From Colwellia sp. (GTDB lineage: Bacteria > Pseudomonadota > Gammaproteobacteria > Enterobacterales > Alteromonadaceae), in contig JABSOY010000014.1 in NCBI GenBank assembly GCA_013215385.1, forward strand, positions 1-64,000: 64,000 bases of DNA, in the 5' to 3' direction. How positions within the stretch are numbered: the stretch's first letter is position 1; each line of letters opens with the position of its first letter. The notes below the pieces were generated by a model, which worked only from the letters and a program-made list of their open reading frames with translations, ran no database searches and was not told the DNA's origin. The position numbers were made by a program, and so were the translations under genes. Below are positions 45,648 through 55,691 of the stretch, one piece after another.

Positions 45648-46203
45648 ATACTTACTGAAATTGTCACCCCTACTATCTCAAATAAATTTGCTTTGTATGC
45701 AGATCTGAACCACGTATTTGAGATAAGTATTGATAGTTTAATTATTTTGCAACGCACCAGTAATTACCATTCGGTACCGTTAACACTGTACTTTTTCGAC
45801 TCCACTGCCAACACCAAATGTTTTGTCGATATCTTTAAAATAATGGATGTTCAGCCGACATAAAACCCGCCAGATAATTAATGGCTGTTTAAACATCCTC
45901 CCCCTATTGTTTAAAGCTAATTTAGCACAATTCCAACATTCTTGAATTTTTAAATAATCATTACCCTACAATTAATGCTAAATTTATTCAGCGAGTAAAT
46001 TGCTGCGATAGTAAAAATATACATTGTATTATTGATTGAATGAATCAACCGAGTGAAGGTTTAAGTTTGTCAACAAGCTTACTATTTTTCATGAACTTAG
46101 CCTTTCACGATTAACTTTTGGTTTAAATTGAGATAAAAAAAATTGCCATGTCTTTTGTGTTATCCTCAAATCATACCGCCCACTTTCTCTTGAGAATATA
46201 TAT
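45648..46203. other. noncoding gap upstream of the alanine-dehydrogenase-like gene
   Basis: 556 bases, AT-rich. A TTGCCA...TATCCT pair around 46143-46170 is a possible promoter for the gene at 46204. No RNA gene, repeat or remnant was recognised. Confidence 0.4.
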
Positions 46204-47613
46204 ATGTCACCAACTTTTCCTCGCTATTCCTCCATTGCTCTTGTTAAAGAAATAGAGTCCCCTGAAAATCCTGGAGGACTTGAAAGACGTGTTGCTTTGG
46301 TGCCTAGTGATGTCGGTCAATTGGTTAAATCTGGCATTAAGGTTTATGTTGAATTAGGGGCAGGAGAAGGTGTTGGTTTTAGTGACGACGAATACATAGC
46401 AAATAATGCCATTATGCAAACGGCTGAACAAATATATAAAGATAAAGCACTTATTATTAAGTTTAAAGGGCCTGCTCTTTCCTCTATTGAGCAAATGAAT
46501 GAAAATAGTACGCTATTCTGTATGGCGCACTTTCACTCTTACCCAGACCGAGCAAAAATGCTACAAGACAGACGTATCAACGTGATCGCCATGGAAGAAA
46601 TATGTGAATCACCTAAGCAAGATTCAGATAGTCGTGTTCTTGGCCGTGTAGCAATGAACGAAGCATTAAAACCTTTCTTTGAAGATAATACCATTGGCGG
46701 ATTACGGGTAAGAGTTATCGGCTGGAGTGAACGTGTACGTGGCGCAATTAATCGTTGCGGAAATCGTAGCCCTCGTTCTTTACAAGTTATTCAACCCTCT
46801 ACGTCATTGGAAGAACTCGATGCTACTGGCGTGAATGCGTTATATTTTTACGACAGTAAGACCTTTAAAGATAGCAATGGCATACTGAACAAACTACGCG
46901 CTCTTAGAACACACATTTTTGATATCAATGACTTTGAATCTGAACAAGGTCAACAAGCGATAGCTGATTATCGAGCAAGCCATCCACCCGCACAATTTGG
47001 ACTGCGCCGTATTCAATGTTTACATGAAACAGGGCAAGCGGGTGCAAGATATGGCATCGGCTTATTAACTGAGAGTAAACCTATTGCCAATAAAGAAAAT
47101 ATCAAAGCGGTTATTCTTGGATATGGCAATGTCGCCCAAGGTGCCTTGGATGAATTACATCAACAAGGCATAAAAAACATCCATATATTAGGTAGGACCC
47201 ACACGGCTAAAGGTCGTATTAATTATTGGCTTAAAGATGCTGATATTGTCATCAACGGGGCTGAGCAATCAGCAGAGTTAAGAGGGAAAAATTTCTTGCT
47301 CAGTAATCAACACATCAAAGATTTAATACCTGAAAATTCAGTGATCATTGATTTAGTTGGTGGTAGCCCAACAAATAGAAGTCCGGTTGAAGCTGTGATG
47401 TCTTGTAGCTTTTTAACTGAGCCCTATTTTGTCCAAGACGGTGTAATAATATCATCTTTATGGGGCTGGCCTATGATGGGTATGATGCGTGAAACTGCCA
47501 TCCGTTATTCGGGCCAAATTGTTGAAGTATTAATTGGTCATGAAAAACTCATTGATGGGCTTGAACATTTAAAGCCTGGAGTTAAACGTGCGTTAGTTTG
47601 TGGCCCTTTTTGA
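46204..47613 (+). CDS. alanine dehydrogenase/PNT-domain (saccharopine-dehydrogenase-like) protein
   Basis: 469 residues. The N-terminal part (VKEIESPENPGGLERRVALV, GAGEGVGFSDDEY) matches the AlaDH/PNT N-terminal domain and the central AVILGYGNVAQGALDEL (~305-320) is a Rossmann GxGxxxxG site. A 150-residue middle section (WSERVRGAINRCG) is longer than in classical Ala dehydrogenase and recalls lysine-forming saccharopine dehydrogenases. Probably an NAD(P)-dependent oxidoreductase of amino or keto acids; exact substrate unclear. Stands alone. Confidence 0.75.
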   Translation: MSPTFPRYSSIALVKEIESPENPGGLERRVALVPSDVGQLVKSGIKVYVELGAGEGVGFSDDEYIANNAIMQTAEQIYKDKALIIKFKGPALSSIEQMNENSTLFCMAHFHSYPDRAKMLQDRRINVIAMEEICESPKQDSDSRVLGRVAMNEALKPFFEDNTIGGLRVRVIGWSERVRGAINRCGNRSPRSLQVIQPSTSLEELDATGVNALYFYDSKTFKDSNGILNKLRALRTHIFDINDFESEQGQQAIADYRASHPPAQFGLRRIQCLHETGQAGARYGIGLLTESKPIANKENIKAVILGYGNVAQGALDELHQQGIKNIHILGRTHTAKGRINYWLKDADIVINGAEQSAELRGKNFLLSNQHIKDLIPENSVIIDLVGGSPTNRSPVEAVMSCSFLTEPYFVQDGVIISSLWGWPMMGMMRETAIRYSGQIVEVLIGHEKLIDGLEHLKPGVKRALVCGPF

Positions 47614-47834
47614 TATATCAGAGCAGTCTAGGCTTGCCGCTATGTTGACTAAATAGCCAACACTACTAAAGCTAATTTTATAAATTTAAAAAAAATCAGC
47701 TCACCTAACGATCAGTTAGGTGCGCAAACTAACATTAGCTCATACATCTTTAAAGGTTATTTCTCGCAACCTGTTAAGGAGACATAACTGAAATTCATTG
47801 CTAAACTATCTCGTTGCTGATGAGGAATAAAATT

Positions 47835-48527
47835 ATGTGTGGTAGGTTCAATACTACCTTTGATAGTGGTGTTAAAAAGCTTTATACCAGCTTAAAAATT
47901 AACAAGGTTATCGATAAACCGATTGATAGTCGCTTTGTAAAAGCGGCTGATACTGTTTCTATTGTCAGAAATGTAGGGCAACAACGCCGAGTAGAAAATG
48001 CGACTTGGTGGTTATTGTTAGAGCAAACTGAAAACGATTTTAAGCCTTCTCGATATACTTCATTTAATACGCGATACGATAAACTTAATACCTTAGGAAG
48101 TGCCGGCTATCAAGCGTACCGCAGTTCAAGATGTATTATTACGGTTAAGGGTTTTGGTGAGACTGAATTTGTCAATAAAAAGCCGGTTCATTATTATGAT
48201 ATGCAAGCAGAGTCTGGCGGTTTAATACTCGGAGGTTTATGTCGAGAATGGCAGCACCAAAGCACGGGTAAAATCAAACTGAGTTGCTCAGTAATAACCC
48301 TGCCGCCACATGAAAAACTAAAACATATTCACAGTAAAGCAATGCCCTTGATACTACCGCAACAATCGTCACTAATAGACAAGTGGCTCGATCCTCAATT
48401 TAATGACGTTGAGCAATTTGCAGCCCTGCTGCAACCCAAGCTACCACAAACTTTAATCGCCCATCAAATTGATAGGCCTATGACTCATCAGCTAATATCT
48501 AAAGCACAGACAATTAGTCACGATTAA
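47835..48527 (+). CDS. SOS response-associated peptidase (YedK/HMCES family)
   Basis: I choose the ATG at 47835, not the frame from 47814, because the family needs cysteine as residue 2 (MCGRF) and TGAGGA lies eight bases upstream. 230 residues. Cys2 becomes N-terminal and forms a thiazolidine crosslink to abasic sites in single-stranded DNA. Other residues fit the family: FNTRYD for the usual NARAE loop, GFGETE for GFYEW (Glu kept) and HSKAMPLIL for HxRMPVIL (His kept). The Trp and Ala replacements show a divergent member. Confidence 0.85.
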   Translation: MCGRFNTTFDSGVKKLYTSLKINKVIDKPIDSRFVKAADTVSIVRNVGQQRRVENATWWLLLEQTENDFKPSRYTSFNTRYDKLNTLGSAGYQAYRSSRCIITVKGFGETEFVNKKPVHYYDMQAESGGLILGGLCREWQHQSTGKIKLSCSVITLPPHEKLKHIHSKAMPLILPQQSSLIDKWLDPQFNDVEQFAALLQPKLPQTLIAHQIDRPMTHQLISKAQTISHD

Positions 48528-48531
48528 TAAG

Positions 48532-49122
48532 CTATATTTTTTTTCTCACTCGGCTTAACTGCGTTGGCGTAATGCCAAGGTGTGAGGCAATGTGATATTG
48601 CGGCAAACGTTCGACTAACTCTGGATGTTTATCAATAAAACGTAGATAACGAGCCGTAGCATCGTCTTGCACTATTTCAATTTCACGGGCATCTTTTGCC
48701 AGCAACCAGTTTTTTTCTAAGTAATAAATTTGAAACAATTTTAACTGGTTATTTTCGATCATTAATTTTCTATAACCAGCAAAATCAATTTCAATAATTA
48801 AGGAGTCTTCTATCGCTTCAAATGCCAGCATAGAGGGTGACGAGGTTAATAAGGCGGTCATAGCACCAGGAAACTTTCCCTCATCAAAAAACATCTTGTT
48901 ATATTCATTACCTTTTTCATCGCAGGCAAAGCATCGTACTAAGCCCTGATAAACATATGCATAAGAGCAAGGAATATTGCCAATATTATAAAGTAAGCTA
49001 TGCTTTTTTAGCGGCCTAAATTTACAAATAGCCATAAAAGCTAGCCAAGTATCGTCGCTAATAGGGGAATAAGAACAGAGCGTATTTCTCAGGGCAATAA
49101 AGGCTTTATTTTGATCACTCAT
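48532..49122 (-). CDS. Crp/Fnr family transcriptional regulator
   Basis: 196 residues. The N-terminal cyclic-nucleotide-binding-like beta-roll (LYNIGNIPCSYAYVYQGLVR, then FPGAMTALL) lacks the classical phosphate-binding Arg-Ser of Crp. The C-terminal helix-turn-helix is short (YHIASHLGITPTQLSRVRKK). It belongs to the FixK-like/short Crp branch. It ends 4 bases from the YedK-like gene stop in convergent orientation. Confidence 0.8.
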   Translation of the reverse strand: MSDQNKAFIALRNTLCSYSPISDDTWLAFMAICKFRPLKKHSLLYNIGNIPCSYAYVYQGLVRCFACDEKGNEYNKMFFDEGKFPGAMTALLTSSPSMLAFEAIEDSLIIEIDFAGYRKLMIENNQLKLFQIYYLEKNWLLAKDAREIEIVQDDATARYLRFIDKHPELVERLPQYHIASHLGITPTQLSRVRKKI

Positions 49123-49603
49123 CGGCTTGGTTCATTTATAACAAAAGTGCATGATATCCTTTAGGTTTAATAAAATACATCGTTAAATTCACGGGGTTTC
49201 AGTACAGCAGCGTTAATAAGATAAACTGACATTCTTCTCCAAGCATGCTTTGCAAAGTCTACTTGTACAGCCTTGAACGGCCATGTTCTGAGCCAAGCGA
49301 GGTAAGAAAGTGTGGTCGTCGATTTACTAATTAATAGTGCTTAGCTGCTTAAGTCTGTTTGATTGCCAAAACGAGATAAATAGCTGTAATATCCAAGACG
49401 ACTAGCATCAACTTTAGTTTTTAAAGCTATATTTATTTTCAAAAAACACCTGCTTGTAGCGATAAGTTAACATTACTTAACTGCACGATTATTATAGATA
49501 TTATCAAACTTGTCTCTAACAACCCTCCTGTGATAACTTGTTATTGTCCCCACATTCATATTTCTTTTTTATCTAGCGCCATTTTTTGCGAAAGGAGTCG
49601 ACC
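49123..49603. other. noncoding gap with copy 1 of a duplicated sequence
   Basis: 481 bases. The segment 49383-49445 is duplicated at 50554-50635. AAAGGAG precedes the next start. The remainder shows no gene or RNA I recognise. Confidence 0.5.
49383..49445. repeat. duplicated noncoding sequence, copy 1
   Basis: Starts GCTGTAATATCCAAGACGAC, then TAGCATCAACTTTAGTTTTT and AAAGC. The same sequence follows the downstream gene at 50554, where a TAGTTT repeat is expanded. The gene between (49604-50464) is thus flanked by direct repeats. Confidence 0.8.
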
Positions 49604-50464
49604 ATGAAAAAAATTATCTCATCATTATTAGTATTAACATGCGCTGGCGTGGCGCTGTTTTACTTTAATAACAACGAGCAAGTTGAAATTAAACCTGAAA
49701 GAGCATCAGCAATAAATCTTGCAACCACTAGCTTGAAAACTAGCACAAATGTATCGCAACAAAGCACAGCTAAAGAGTCTAAACCGGACATGCTTGCTGA
49801 TTTAGCATCAGCTGACGTAATCAATTCTTTCACACAGTTGCTTGACGGTATGCCACCTCATAAACAAGAAAAATACCTAGCACTTAACAGGCAATTATTC
49901 GGCGCTTTAGCGTTTTCTGATCACAAAAGTTACCAAATTTTTCTAGAGCAGGGCTTCCCATCACTAAAAGATATTGATTACGTAGCACAATATACTCGGC
50001 AAGAACTGGCGAATATGTTGTTTAATAACCTTGCCTCATACCCTAATTATACAAAAGACCCTTCGTTAAATTTACCTGCCATTAGTGCAGTTAATTTAAT
50101 TGAAACCATTGCCAAACTTGAAACAACAATTAAGTATTATTTCCCTAACTACCAGCAAGGAAATCCTTTCCCTGTTACAAGTCAATGGCCTAACGGTAAG
50201 CGCCCAGCACAAATCACGGAAGCATTAAGACGAATTATTTTATCTAATTCTGCAGTAATGAACCACACAGCAATCGAATATTTAGCCCAAGCTAGGCATG
50301 CTCAATTAAGCATAGGAAAAGAAAATGGTAATGTAGTAGCGGTTTTAACAAACTTAGCCAAGGCTGATAAAAAACTGGGAGGCAATAACAATATATCTAA
50401 CTACGTAAAGCAACATTACCCTGAGCATATAGAAACCTATGCTAATTTACGTAATGATTTGTAG
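49604..50464 (+). CDS. hypothetical exported helical protein
   Basis: I place the start at 49604 (MKKIISSLLVLTCAGVALFYF), after AAAGGAGTCGACC; the ORF extends to 49586 in frame but without a ribosome site. 286 residues. The N-terminal hydrophobic segment is a signal peptide or anchor, followed by a low-complexity Ser/Thr/Lys stretch to residue ~60 and then a helical domain (FTQLLDGMPPHKQEKYLALN, NLIETIAKLETTIKYYFPNY). No family recognised. Direct repeats flank it and a terminator follows. Confidence 0.6.
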   Translation: MKKIISSLLVLTCAGVALFYFNNNEQVEIKPERASAINLATTSLKTSTNVSQQSTAKESKPDMLADLASADVINSFTQLLDGMPPHKQEKYLALNRQLFGALAFSDHKSYQIFLEQGFPSLKDIDYVAQYTRQELANMLFNNLASYPNYTKDPSLNLPAISAVNLIETIAKLETTIKYYFPNYQQGNPFPVTSQWPNGKRPAQITEALRRIILSNSAVMNHTAIEYLAQARHAQLSIGKENGNVVAVLTNLAKADKKLGGNNNISNYVKQHYPEHIETYANLRNDL

Positions 50465-50508
50465 TAGATTACTCTTTGTTTAAATAAATTTAAGTTCTGA
50501 CTAAGTTT

Positions 50509-50545
50509 AAAGACACCTTAAAATATATTTAAGGTGTCTTTTTTT
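50509..50545 (+). terminator. rho-independent terminator
   Basis: AAGACACCTTAAA and TTTAAGGTGTCTT form a 13-base-pair stem with a four-base loop and a T run. It ends the hypothetical exported protein gene. Confidence 0.9.
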
Positions 50546-50553
50546 ATATAAAT

Positions 50554-50635
50554 GGCTGTAATATCCAAGACGACTAGCATTAGTTTTAGTTTTAGTTTTA
50601 GTTTTAGTTTTAGTTTTTAAAGCAATATTTTTTTT
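50554..50635. repeat. duplicated noncoding sequence, copy 2, with expanded TAGTTT array
   Basis: Copy of the 49383 segment in which CATCAACTTTAGTTTTT is replaced by an array of six TAGTTT units (50581-50616) before TTAAAGC. It lies ~95 bases before the EamA transporter start. Confidence 0.85.
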
Positions 50636-50708
50636 CATAAAAATGTCAGTTTGTATTGAGCGGTGGAAATAATCTATAAAACTAATTCAATGGCTATAAG
50701 GATAATAA

Positions 50709-51608
50709 TTGAACAACAACACTTTATTTAAAACAATCACGCTTACTGGTTTAGCATTAATTGCCTTTGCCGCTAACTCGGTTTTATGCCGTTTGGCATT
50801 GGGCTATGAAACAATTGATGCTGCAAGCTTTACTGTTATCCGCTTATTGTCAGGCTCAATTGTTCTGTTACTAATCATCGTAAGTACTGCTCGAAGCACA
50901 ACTCGAAATGCAACCAGTACATCGACTAAAGGAAGCTGGACGGCGAGTTTAATGCTCTTCATCTACGCGATAACATTCTCCTATGCTTATACTTCGTTAG
51001 ATACTGGCACTGGCGCACTTATTTTATTCGGCTCAGTTCAGATAACGATGATATTACTGGCTCTTTTTTCTGGCACAAGATTACATATTACTGAATGGTC
51101 TGGCGTAGTAATTGCCTTTGCCGGTTTTATATATCTGGTGCTGCCCGAAGTTACTACACCGTCAGCGTCCGGGTTTATGCTAATGACGACAGCAGGTATT
51201 GCATGGGGAATTTATACCTTGAAAGGACGTGCTTCGAAGGATCCGCTCATGGACACCGCTTATAACTTTTTTAGAACGACCCCGCTTGTGTTGCTTTTAG
51301 CCATTTTCACCATGAATAACATCAACTATTCATCTGAAGGCATAGTATTGGCTTTATTATCTGGTGGCATAACATCTGGAATCGGTTACACAATATGGTA
51401 TATCGCGCTTCGGCAGCTTTCTGCTACACAAGCGGCCGTGCTGCAACTGTCTGTCCCTATAATCGCGGCATTGGGCGGTATTATATTTGTGGCTGAAGCA
51501 ATAACATTTCGCTTAGCTGTTTCGGCAATAATAGTGCTTGGTGGTATATTAACGGTAGTTTTGGGTAAATATTATGCCAGCCAACAAAAACCAGCGATAA
51601 AAACATAA
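50709..51608 (+). CDS. EamA/DMT family transporter
   Basis: TTG start five bases after AAGGAT. 299 residues with ten predicted helices as two EamA halves: helix 1 with ALIAFAANSVLCRLALGY, TGTGALILFGSVQITMILLA, then the second half MLMTTAGIAWGIYTLKGR, and GGITSGIGYTIWYIALRQLS. Drug/metabolite superfamily exporters carry amino acids, nucleosides or drugs; the substrate here is unknown. Confidence 0.9.
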   Translation: MNNNTLFKTITLTGLALIAFAANSVLCRLALGYETIDAASFTVIRLLSGSIVLLLIIVSTARSTTRNATSTSTKGSWTASLMLFIYAITFSYAYTSLDTGTGALILFGSVQITMILLALFSGTRLHITEWSGVVIAFAGFIYLVLPEVTTPSASGFMLMTTAGIAWGIYTLKGRASKDPLMDTAYNFFRTTPLVLLLAIFTMNNINYSSEGIVLALLSGGITSGIGYTIWYIALRQLSATQAAVLQLSVPIIAALGGIIFVAEAITFRLAVSAIIVLGGILTVVLGKYYASQQKPAIKT

Positions 51609-51685
51609 CATCTGACAGTTAACGACATAAAGCTAGAGAAAATCCCGGCCATTGATTAATTGTTTTTTTCTATGATATAAAACAA

Positions 51686-51716
51686 AAAAGCTAGCACATG
51701 TAATGTACTAGCTTTT
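51686..51716. terminator. bidirectional terminator
   Basis: AAAAGCTAG and CTAGCTTTT around a 13-base spacer, between the stop of the EamA gene and the stop of the convergent alpha-glucosidase gene. Confidence 0.85.
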
Positions 51717-51802
51717 AATTTCATCATAAGCTGATCTTGAAGCAATAATGCTTGCTTTTACTGACAGCATCTTTGATAAACGTCTAAGCCGTTATCATTT
51801 AC

Positions 51803-53440
51803 TTAAACTGAAAGATACGCTATTTGGAACGCGCCAACGGTTAAATTCTCAGTATCTGCTGACAATGTCACCTCTGCAAAGCCATGACCCGCTAGCAACT
51901 TAGCCGCCTTGTCATTGATGGGATACTCAATAGCTTTATCAGTAAAGTTGGCAACAACTAATATCTTTTCTTGCTGCTTATCCTCTTGATAGCTACGTAT
52001 GAAAACTAACTTTTCATCATCACTTTCAATAAAGTTTATATCACCATATTGCAAGCACAACTGACTTTTACGCCAGCCTAAAAAAGTACGATAAGCAGCT
52101 AATACCGAATCAGACTTTTGTTCTTGTATATCGACAGCTTCATTAGCATGAGCACTACCGACAGGTAACCAAGGTGTTCGGCTTTCTGAAAACCCCGCAT
52201 TGACCTCATTCTTCTGCCATGGCATTGGCGTTCGACAACCATCTCGGCCTTTAAACGTTGGCCAAAAAGTGATGCCGTATGGGTCTTGTAAATCGGCAAA
52301 ATTAATATCGGCTTCAATAAGGCCAAGTTCTTCACCTTGATAGGTACACACGCTACCCCGTAAAGAGGCTAATAAGGCGTTAAACATTTTACTTTGTTGT
52401 CTTATAGTCTCGGCTTGCGCCCAGCGAGTAGCAACTCTGGTTACGTCGTGATTTCCTATCGCCCAACAAGGCCAACCATCTGCAAGCTTGTCTTCTAATG
52501 CTTCAACGGTATTTCGAATATATTGTGGGCTACCATCTGGCGTTAATAATTCAAAACTATAAGCCATATGTAAACGCTTATCGCCTTGGGTATATTCTGC
52601 CATGGTATGCAACGAGTCTTCAGAAGATATTTCGCCTAACGTTACTACACCTGGGTATTGGTCCATGAGGCTACGTATTTCTTCCATAAACTCAATATTT
52701 TCAGGTTGAGTGTTATTGTAATAATGATATTGAAACGCATAAGGATTGTCTTCGCTAAAGCCGCGACCTTGTCTGTCTTCAACCGCTTTTGCAGGGTTAT
52801 CGCGCAATTGTTTATCATGAAAACAAAAGTTTATTGCGTCTAACCGAAAACCATCTACTCCCAGCTTTAACCAAAACTCGACATTGTCTAAAACCGCTTT
52901 TCGTACATTTATATTGTGGAAGTTTAAATCGGGTTGTGAGGTTAAAAAGTTATGTAAAAAATACTGCTGACGACGGGGTTCCCACTGCCATGCACAACCA
53001 CCAAAAATTGATAACCAATTGTTCGGTGGAGTGCCATCTTCATTAGCATCGGCCCAAACGTACCAATCAGCTTTATCATTAGTGCTATCTTGACGACTTT
53101 CGGTGAACCATAAATGTTGATCAGAGGTATGGCTAAGTACTTGGTCAATAATCACTTTTAAGTCGAGTGTTTTGGCTGTTGTCATTAGCTGTTCGAAATC
53201 AGCCATGGTGCCAAACATTGGGTCTATTTCTCGATAATCGCTAATATCGTAGCCAAAATCTTTCATCGGGGATTTGAAAAATGGTGAAATCCAAATAGCA
53301 TCGACCCCTAAACTATTTACGTAAGGGAGTTTGTTGATAATACCTTTTAGATCACCGATACCATCTTGACTGGCATCCATAAAACTACGCGGGTAAATCT
53401 GATAAATAACGGCTCCACGCCACCAAGGTTGAATGTCCAT
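51803..53440 (-). CDS. GH13 alpha-glucosidase
   Basis: 545 residues from the ATG at 53440 (MDIQPWWRGAVIYQIYPRSF), preceded by GGAAT; a GTG 15 bases upstream also fits. GH13 landmarks: IYPRSFMDASQDGIGDLKGI, nucleophile GFRLDAINF (~198-206), acid/base LGEISSE (~265) and GNHDVTR (~330). No signal peptide, so cytoplasmic. The sequence fits the oligo-1,6-glucosidase/alpha-glucosidase group that hydrolyses maltose and isomaltose-type oligosaccharides. It is divergent from the amylase gene, with two palindromes between. Confidence 0.9.
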   Translation of the reverse strand: MDIQPWWRGAVIYQIYPRSFMDASQDGIGDLKGIINKLPYVNSLGVDAIWISPFFKSPMKDFGYDISDYREIDPMFGTMADFEQLMTTAKTLDLKVIIDQVLSHTSDQHLWFTESRQDSTNDKADWYVWADANEDGTPPNNWLSIFGGCAWQWEPRRQQYFLHNFLTSQPDLNFHNINVRKAVLDNVEFWLKLGVDGFRLDAINFCFHDKQLRDNPAKAVEDRQGRGFSEDNPYAFQYHYYNNTQPENIEFMEEIRSLMDQYPGVVTLGEISSEDSLHTMAEYTQGDKRLHMAYSFELLTPDGSPQYIRNTVEALEDKLADGWPCWAIGNHDVTRVATRWAQAETIRQQSKMFNALLASLRGSVCTYQGEELGLIEADINFADLQDPYGITFWPTFKGRDGCRTPMPWQKNEVNAGFSESRTPWLPVGSAHANEAVDIQEQKSDSVLAAYRTFLGWRKSQLCLQYGDINFIESDDEKLVFIRSYQEDKQQEKILVVANFTDKAIEYPINDKAAKLLAGHGFAEVTLSADTENLTVGAFQIAYLSV

Positions 53441-53558
53441 AATATTCCAATTCACATCTAAAAAACTTTGTTAGCGGTGTACTAGCTAACAACGGAAAAT
53501 GTCACCTTTCCAATGACAATATAAGCATAATTAGCCATCTGTTATAGTGCAATATCAC

Positions 53559-53572
53559 TGCATACGTATGCA
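53559..53572. promoter_or_regulatory. glucan-regulon operator, copy 1
   Basis: TGCATACGTATGCA, a perfect 14-base palindrome of LacI-family type, in the divergent region of the two GH13 genes. Confidence 0.75.
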
Positions 53573-53597
53573 TGGCTAAAATGTGACTTTTAGCCTA

Positions 53598-53611
53598 TGC
53601 ATACGTATGTA
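53598..53611. promoter_or_regulatory. glucan-regulon operator, copy 2
   Basis: TGCATACGTATGTA, a one-base variant of copy 1, 39 bases further right, about 57 bases before the amylase start. Confidence 0.75.
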
Positions 53612-53667
53612 ACTTTTATACTTAATGCGATGATGTTTGTACTATGTTAAAAATCGTTAATTAATTT

Positions 53668-55557
53668 GTGAATCATATGCTTATTTTATCTATTCGACCC
53701 AAACGCTCTATGTTGCTTTCTCGATATTTATTCATCTGGCTAAGCGCTACTTTATGTGTAGCTTGCAGTCCTGAGCCTTCGACAAAAGAAAGTGCTACGC
53801 CGTTAACTCCTTCTGTCGTTAAGACTTCCGATGTTAATGTTTCAAGAAAAACAGCGAAAGACTTACTGCCTTATCAGCAACGCCCTATTGAAGATGAAGT
53901 ATTTTATTTCGTTATGCCGGACCGTTTTAATAATGGGGATACCAGTAATGACCATGGCTCGACCACGAAACCAATTTCAGCGGGTGGCTTTGATAAAACA
54001 GATAAAAGCATGTACCACGGTGGCGATATTCAAGGTCTTGAGCAGAAGCTGCCTTATTTAAAAGAGCTTGGCATTAGCGCTATTTGGTTAACCCCAATTT
54101 TACGTAATCGAACCATTCAAGAAGGTGGTGCTGGTTACCATGGTTATTGGGTATTAGACTTTACTGAAATCGACCCACACCTAGGCAGCAATCAAGATTT
54201 AATCAGTTTTATTAACGCCGCACATAAAGACAATATTAAGGTTTTTTTCGACATTATTACTAATCACACTGCTGATGTGATCAAACCAAAAGAATGTTAT
54301 GGCAAAGACGGCTTACAGTGGCTAAAAGCTGCAGGCGAAACTTGTCAATATAAGTCACTAGCGCAAGTGGCAAGTGGCGATAGCTACACCCCTGTTATTC
54401 CACAGGGGTTAGAAAATGTAAAAGTTCCCGCTTGGCTAAATGATCCAAAGTATTATCATAATCAAGGGGAAACGACTTACCAAGGTGAAAACTCTATTTA
54501 TGGCGACTTCGCCGGCCTTGATGATATAAATACCGACGATCCTGAAGTGGTTAAAGGCATGATCGATATTTTCCAAAGTATCATCAGTGAATTTAAACCT
54601 GACGGTTTTCGCATCGACACCGTTAAGCACGTAAATATGGAATTTTGGAGTGAATTTTCTCCCGCATTAGTTAACCATGCAGCAAGTATTGGCATTGCTG
54701 AGTTTTTCATGTTCGGTGAAGTTTATAGTGGTGACAGTAAAGAGTTAAGTTCTTATACCACAGTAGGTAACATGCAATCTGTGCTAGATTTTGGTTTAGC
54801 TTTTACGTTGCAACATACCTTAATTGACCAACAAGGTACCGACAAACTTGGGCAATTATTTGCTAACGACAGCGACTACTTAGACCACAACAGCAACGCT
54901 AACCAATTATTAAACTTTACCGGTAATCATGACATGGGACGTTTTGCCCATATGCTAGCCAAAAGTGAATATAACTACAGTGAAGCTGAAATTATTCAAC
55001 GCAACTTACTTGCCCACGCCATGGTCTATTTCTTACGTGGCGTGCCGATTATTTATTACGGCGACGAACAAGGCTTTATTGGCAAAGGTGGCGATCAAGA
55101 CTCCAGACAAAATATGATGCCCTCTTTGGTCGCCAGCTATAACGAAGACAATGTCTTAGCAACCAACAAAACCACTGCTGATGACAACTTTGACCTATCG
55201 CACCCTTTCTATAAGTTATTCGGTCAATACAGCCATATTTATTATAGTTACCCGGCTTTAAGAAATGGCGTGCAACAAACATTGTATCAACAAGATAGCG
55301 CGGGTATTTTCGCTATTTCACGCACTTTAGCCGACAATAACAAAGCACATATCGTGGTATTTAATACCGCAACAAGTCAGCAGCAAGTTATGTTAAATGG
55401 TGACGGCGATAGTTATAACGTTTTATATCAGAGCGGTAAAGCTAACATCGAACATGGTAGTGGAATTGAAAGTGGTGGGCACAGCATGAAAGTAAAAAAT
55501 AATAAACTAAGCATTACAGTGCCAGCACTGAGCTTTGCGATTTATCAAGCGCAATAA
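53668..55557 (+). CDS. secreted GH13 amylase-type glycosidase, probable lipoprotein
   Basis: 629 residues from the GTG at 53668; ATG at 53677 or 53710 are possible starts, and MLLSRYLFIWLSATLCVACS from 53710 would itself be a lipoprotein signal. The Cys of LCVACSPEP is probably lipidated. GH13 motifs: FYFVMPDRFNNGD, GGDIQGLEQKLPYLKELGIS, FDIITNHTA, DGFRIDTVKHVN (~314-325, nucleophile Asp), FMFGEVY (~350) and FTGNHDMGRF (~418). Secreted or envelope-bound alpha-amylase. A terminator follows. Confidence 0.88.
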   Translation: MNHMLILSIRPKRSMLLSRYLFIWLSATLCVACSPEPSTKESATPLTPSVVKTSDVNVSRKTAKDLLPYQQRPIEDEVFYFVMPDRFNNGDTSNDHGSTTKPISAGGFDKTDKSMYHGGDIQGLEQKLPYLKELGISAIWLTPILRNRTIQEGGAGYHGYWVLDFTEIDPHLGSNQDLISFINAAHKDNIKVFFDIITNHTADVIKPKECYGKDGLQWLKAAGETCQYKSLAQVASGDSYTPVIPQGLENVKVPAWLNDPKYYHNQGETTYQGENSIYGDFAGLDDINTDDPEVVKGMIDIFQSIISEFKPDGFRIDTVKHVNMEFWSEFSPALVNHAASIGIAEFFMFGEVYSGDSKELSSYTTVGNMQSVLDFGLAFTLQHTLIDQQGTDKLGQLFANDSDYLDHNSNANQLLNFTGNHDMGRFAHMLAKSEYNYSEAEIIQRNLLAHAMVYFLRGVPIIYYGDEQGFIGKGGDQDSRQNMMPSLVASYNEDNVLATNKTTADDNFDLSHPFYKLFGQYSHIYYSYPALRNGVQQTLYQQDSAGIFAISRTLADNNKAHIVVFNTATSQQQVMLNGDGDSYNVLYQSGKANIEHGSGIESGGHSMKVKNNKLSITVPALSFAIYQAQ

Positions 55558-55580
55558 CTTTCGGTAAAACATTCAAAAAT

Positions 55581-55617
55581 AAAAAAACCGCTAATATAAT
55601 ATGTTAGCGGCTTTTTT
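55581..55617. terminator. bidirectional terminator
   Basis: CCGCTAA and TTAGCGG around nine bases, with an A run before and a T run after. It separates the convergent amylase and halogenase-like genes. Confidence 0.85.
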
Positions 55618-55691
55618 ATAACGTTACTTCGAATATCCCCCTGCCAAATGAACTGTAAATTCACTTATAAAACAATTCCACAAATAAATGT

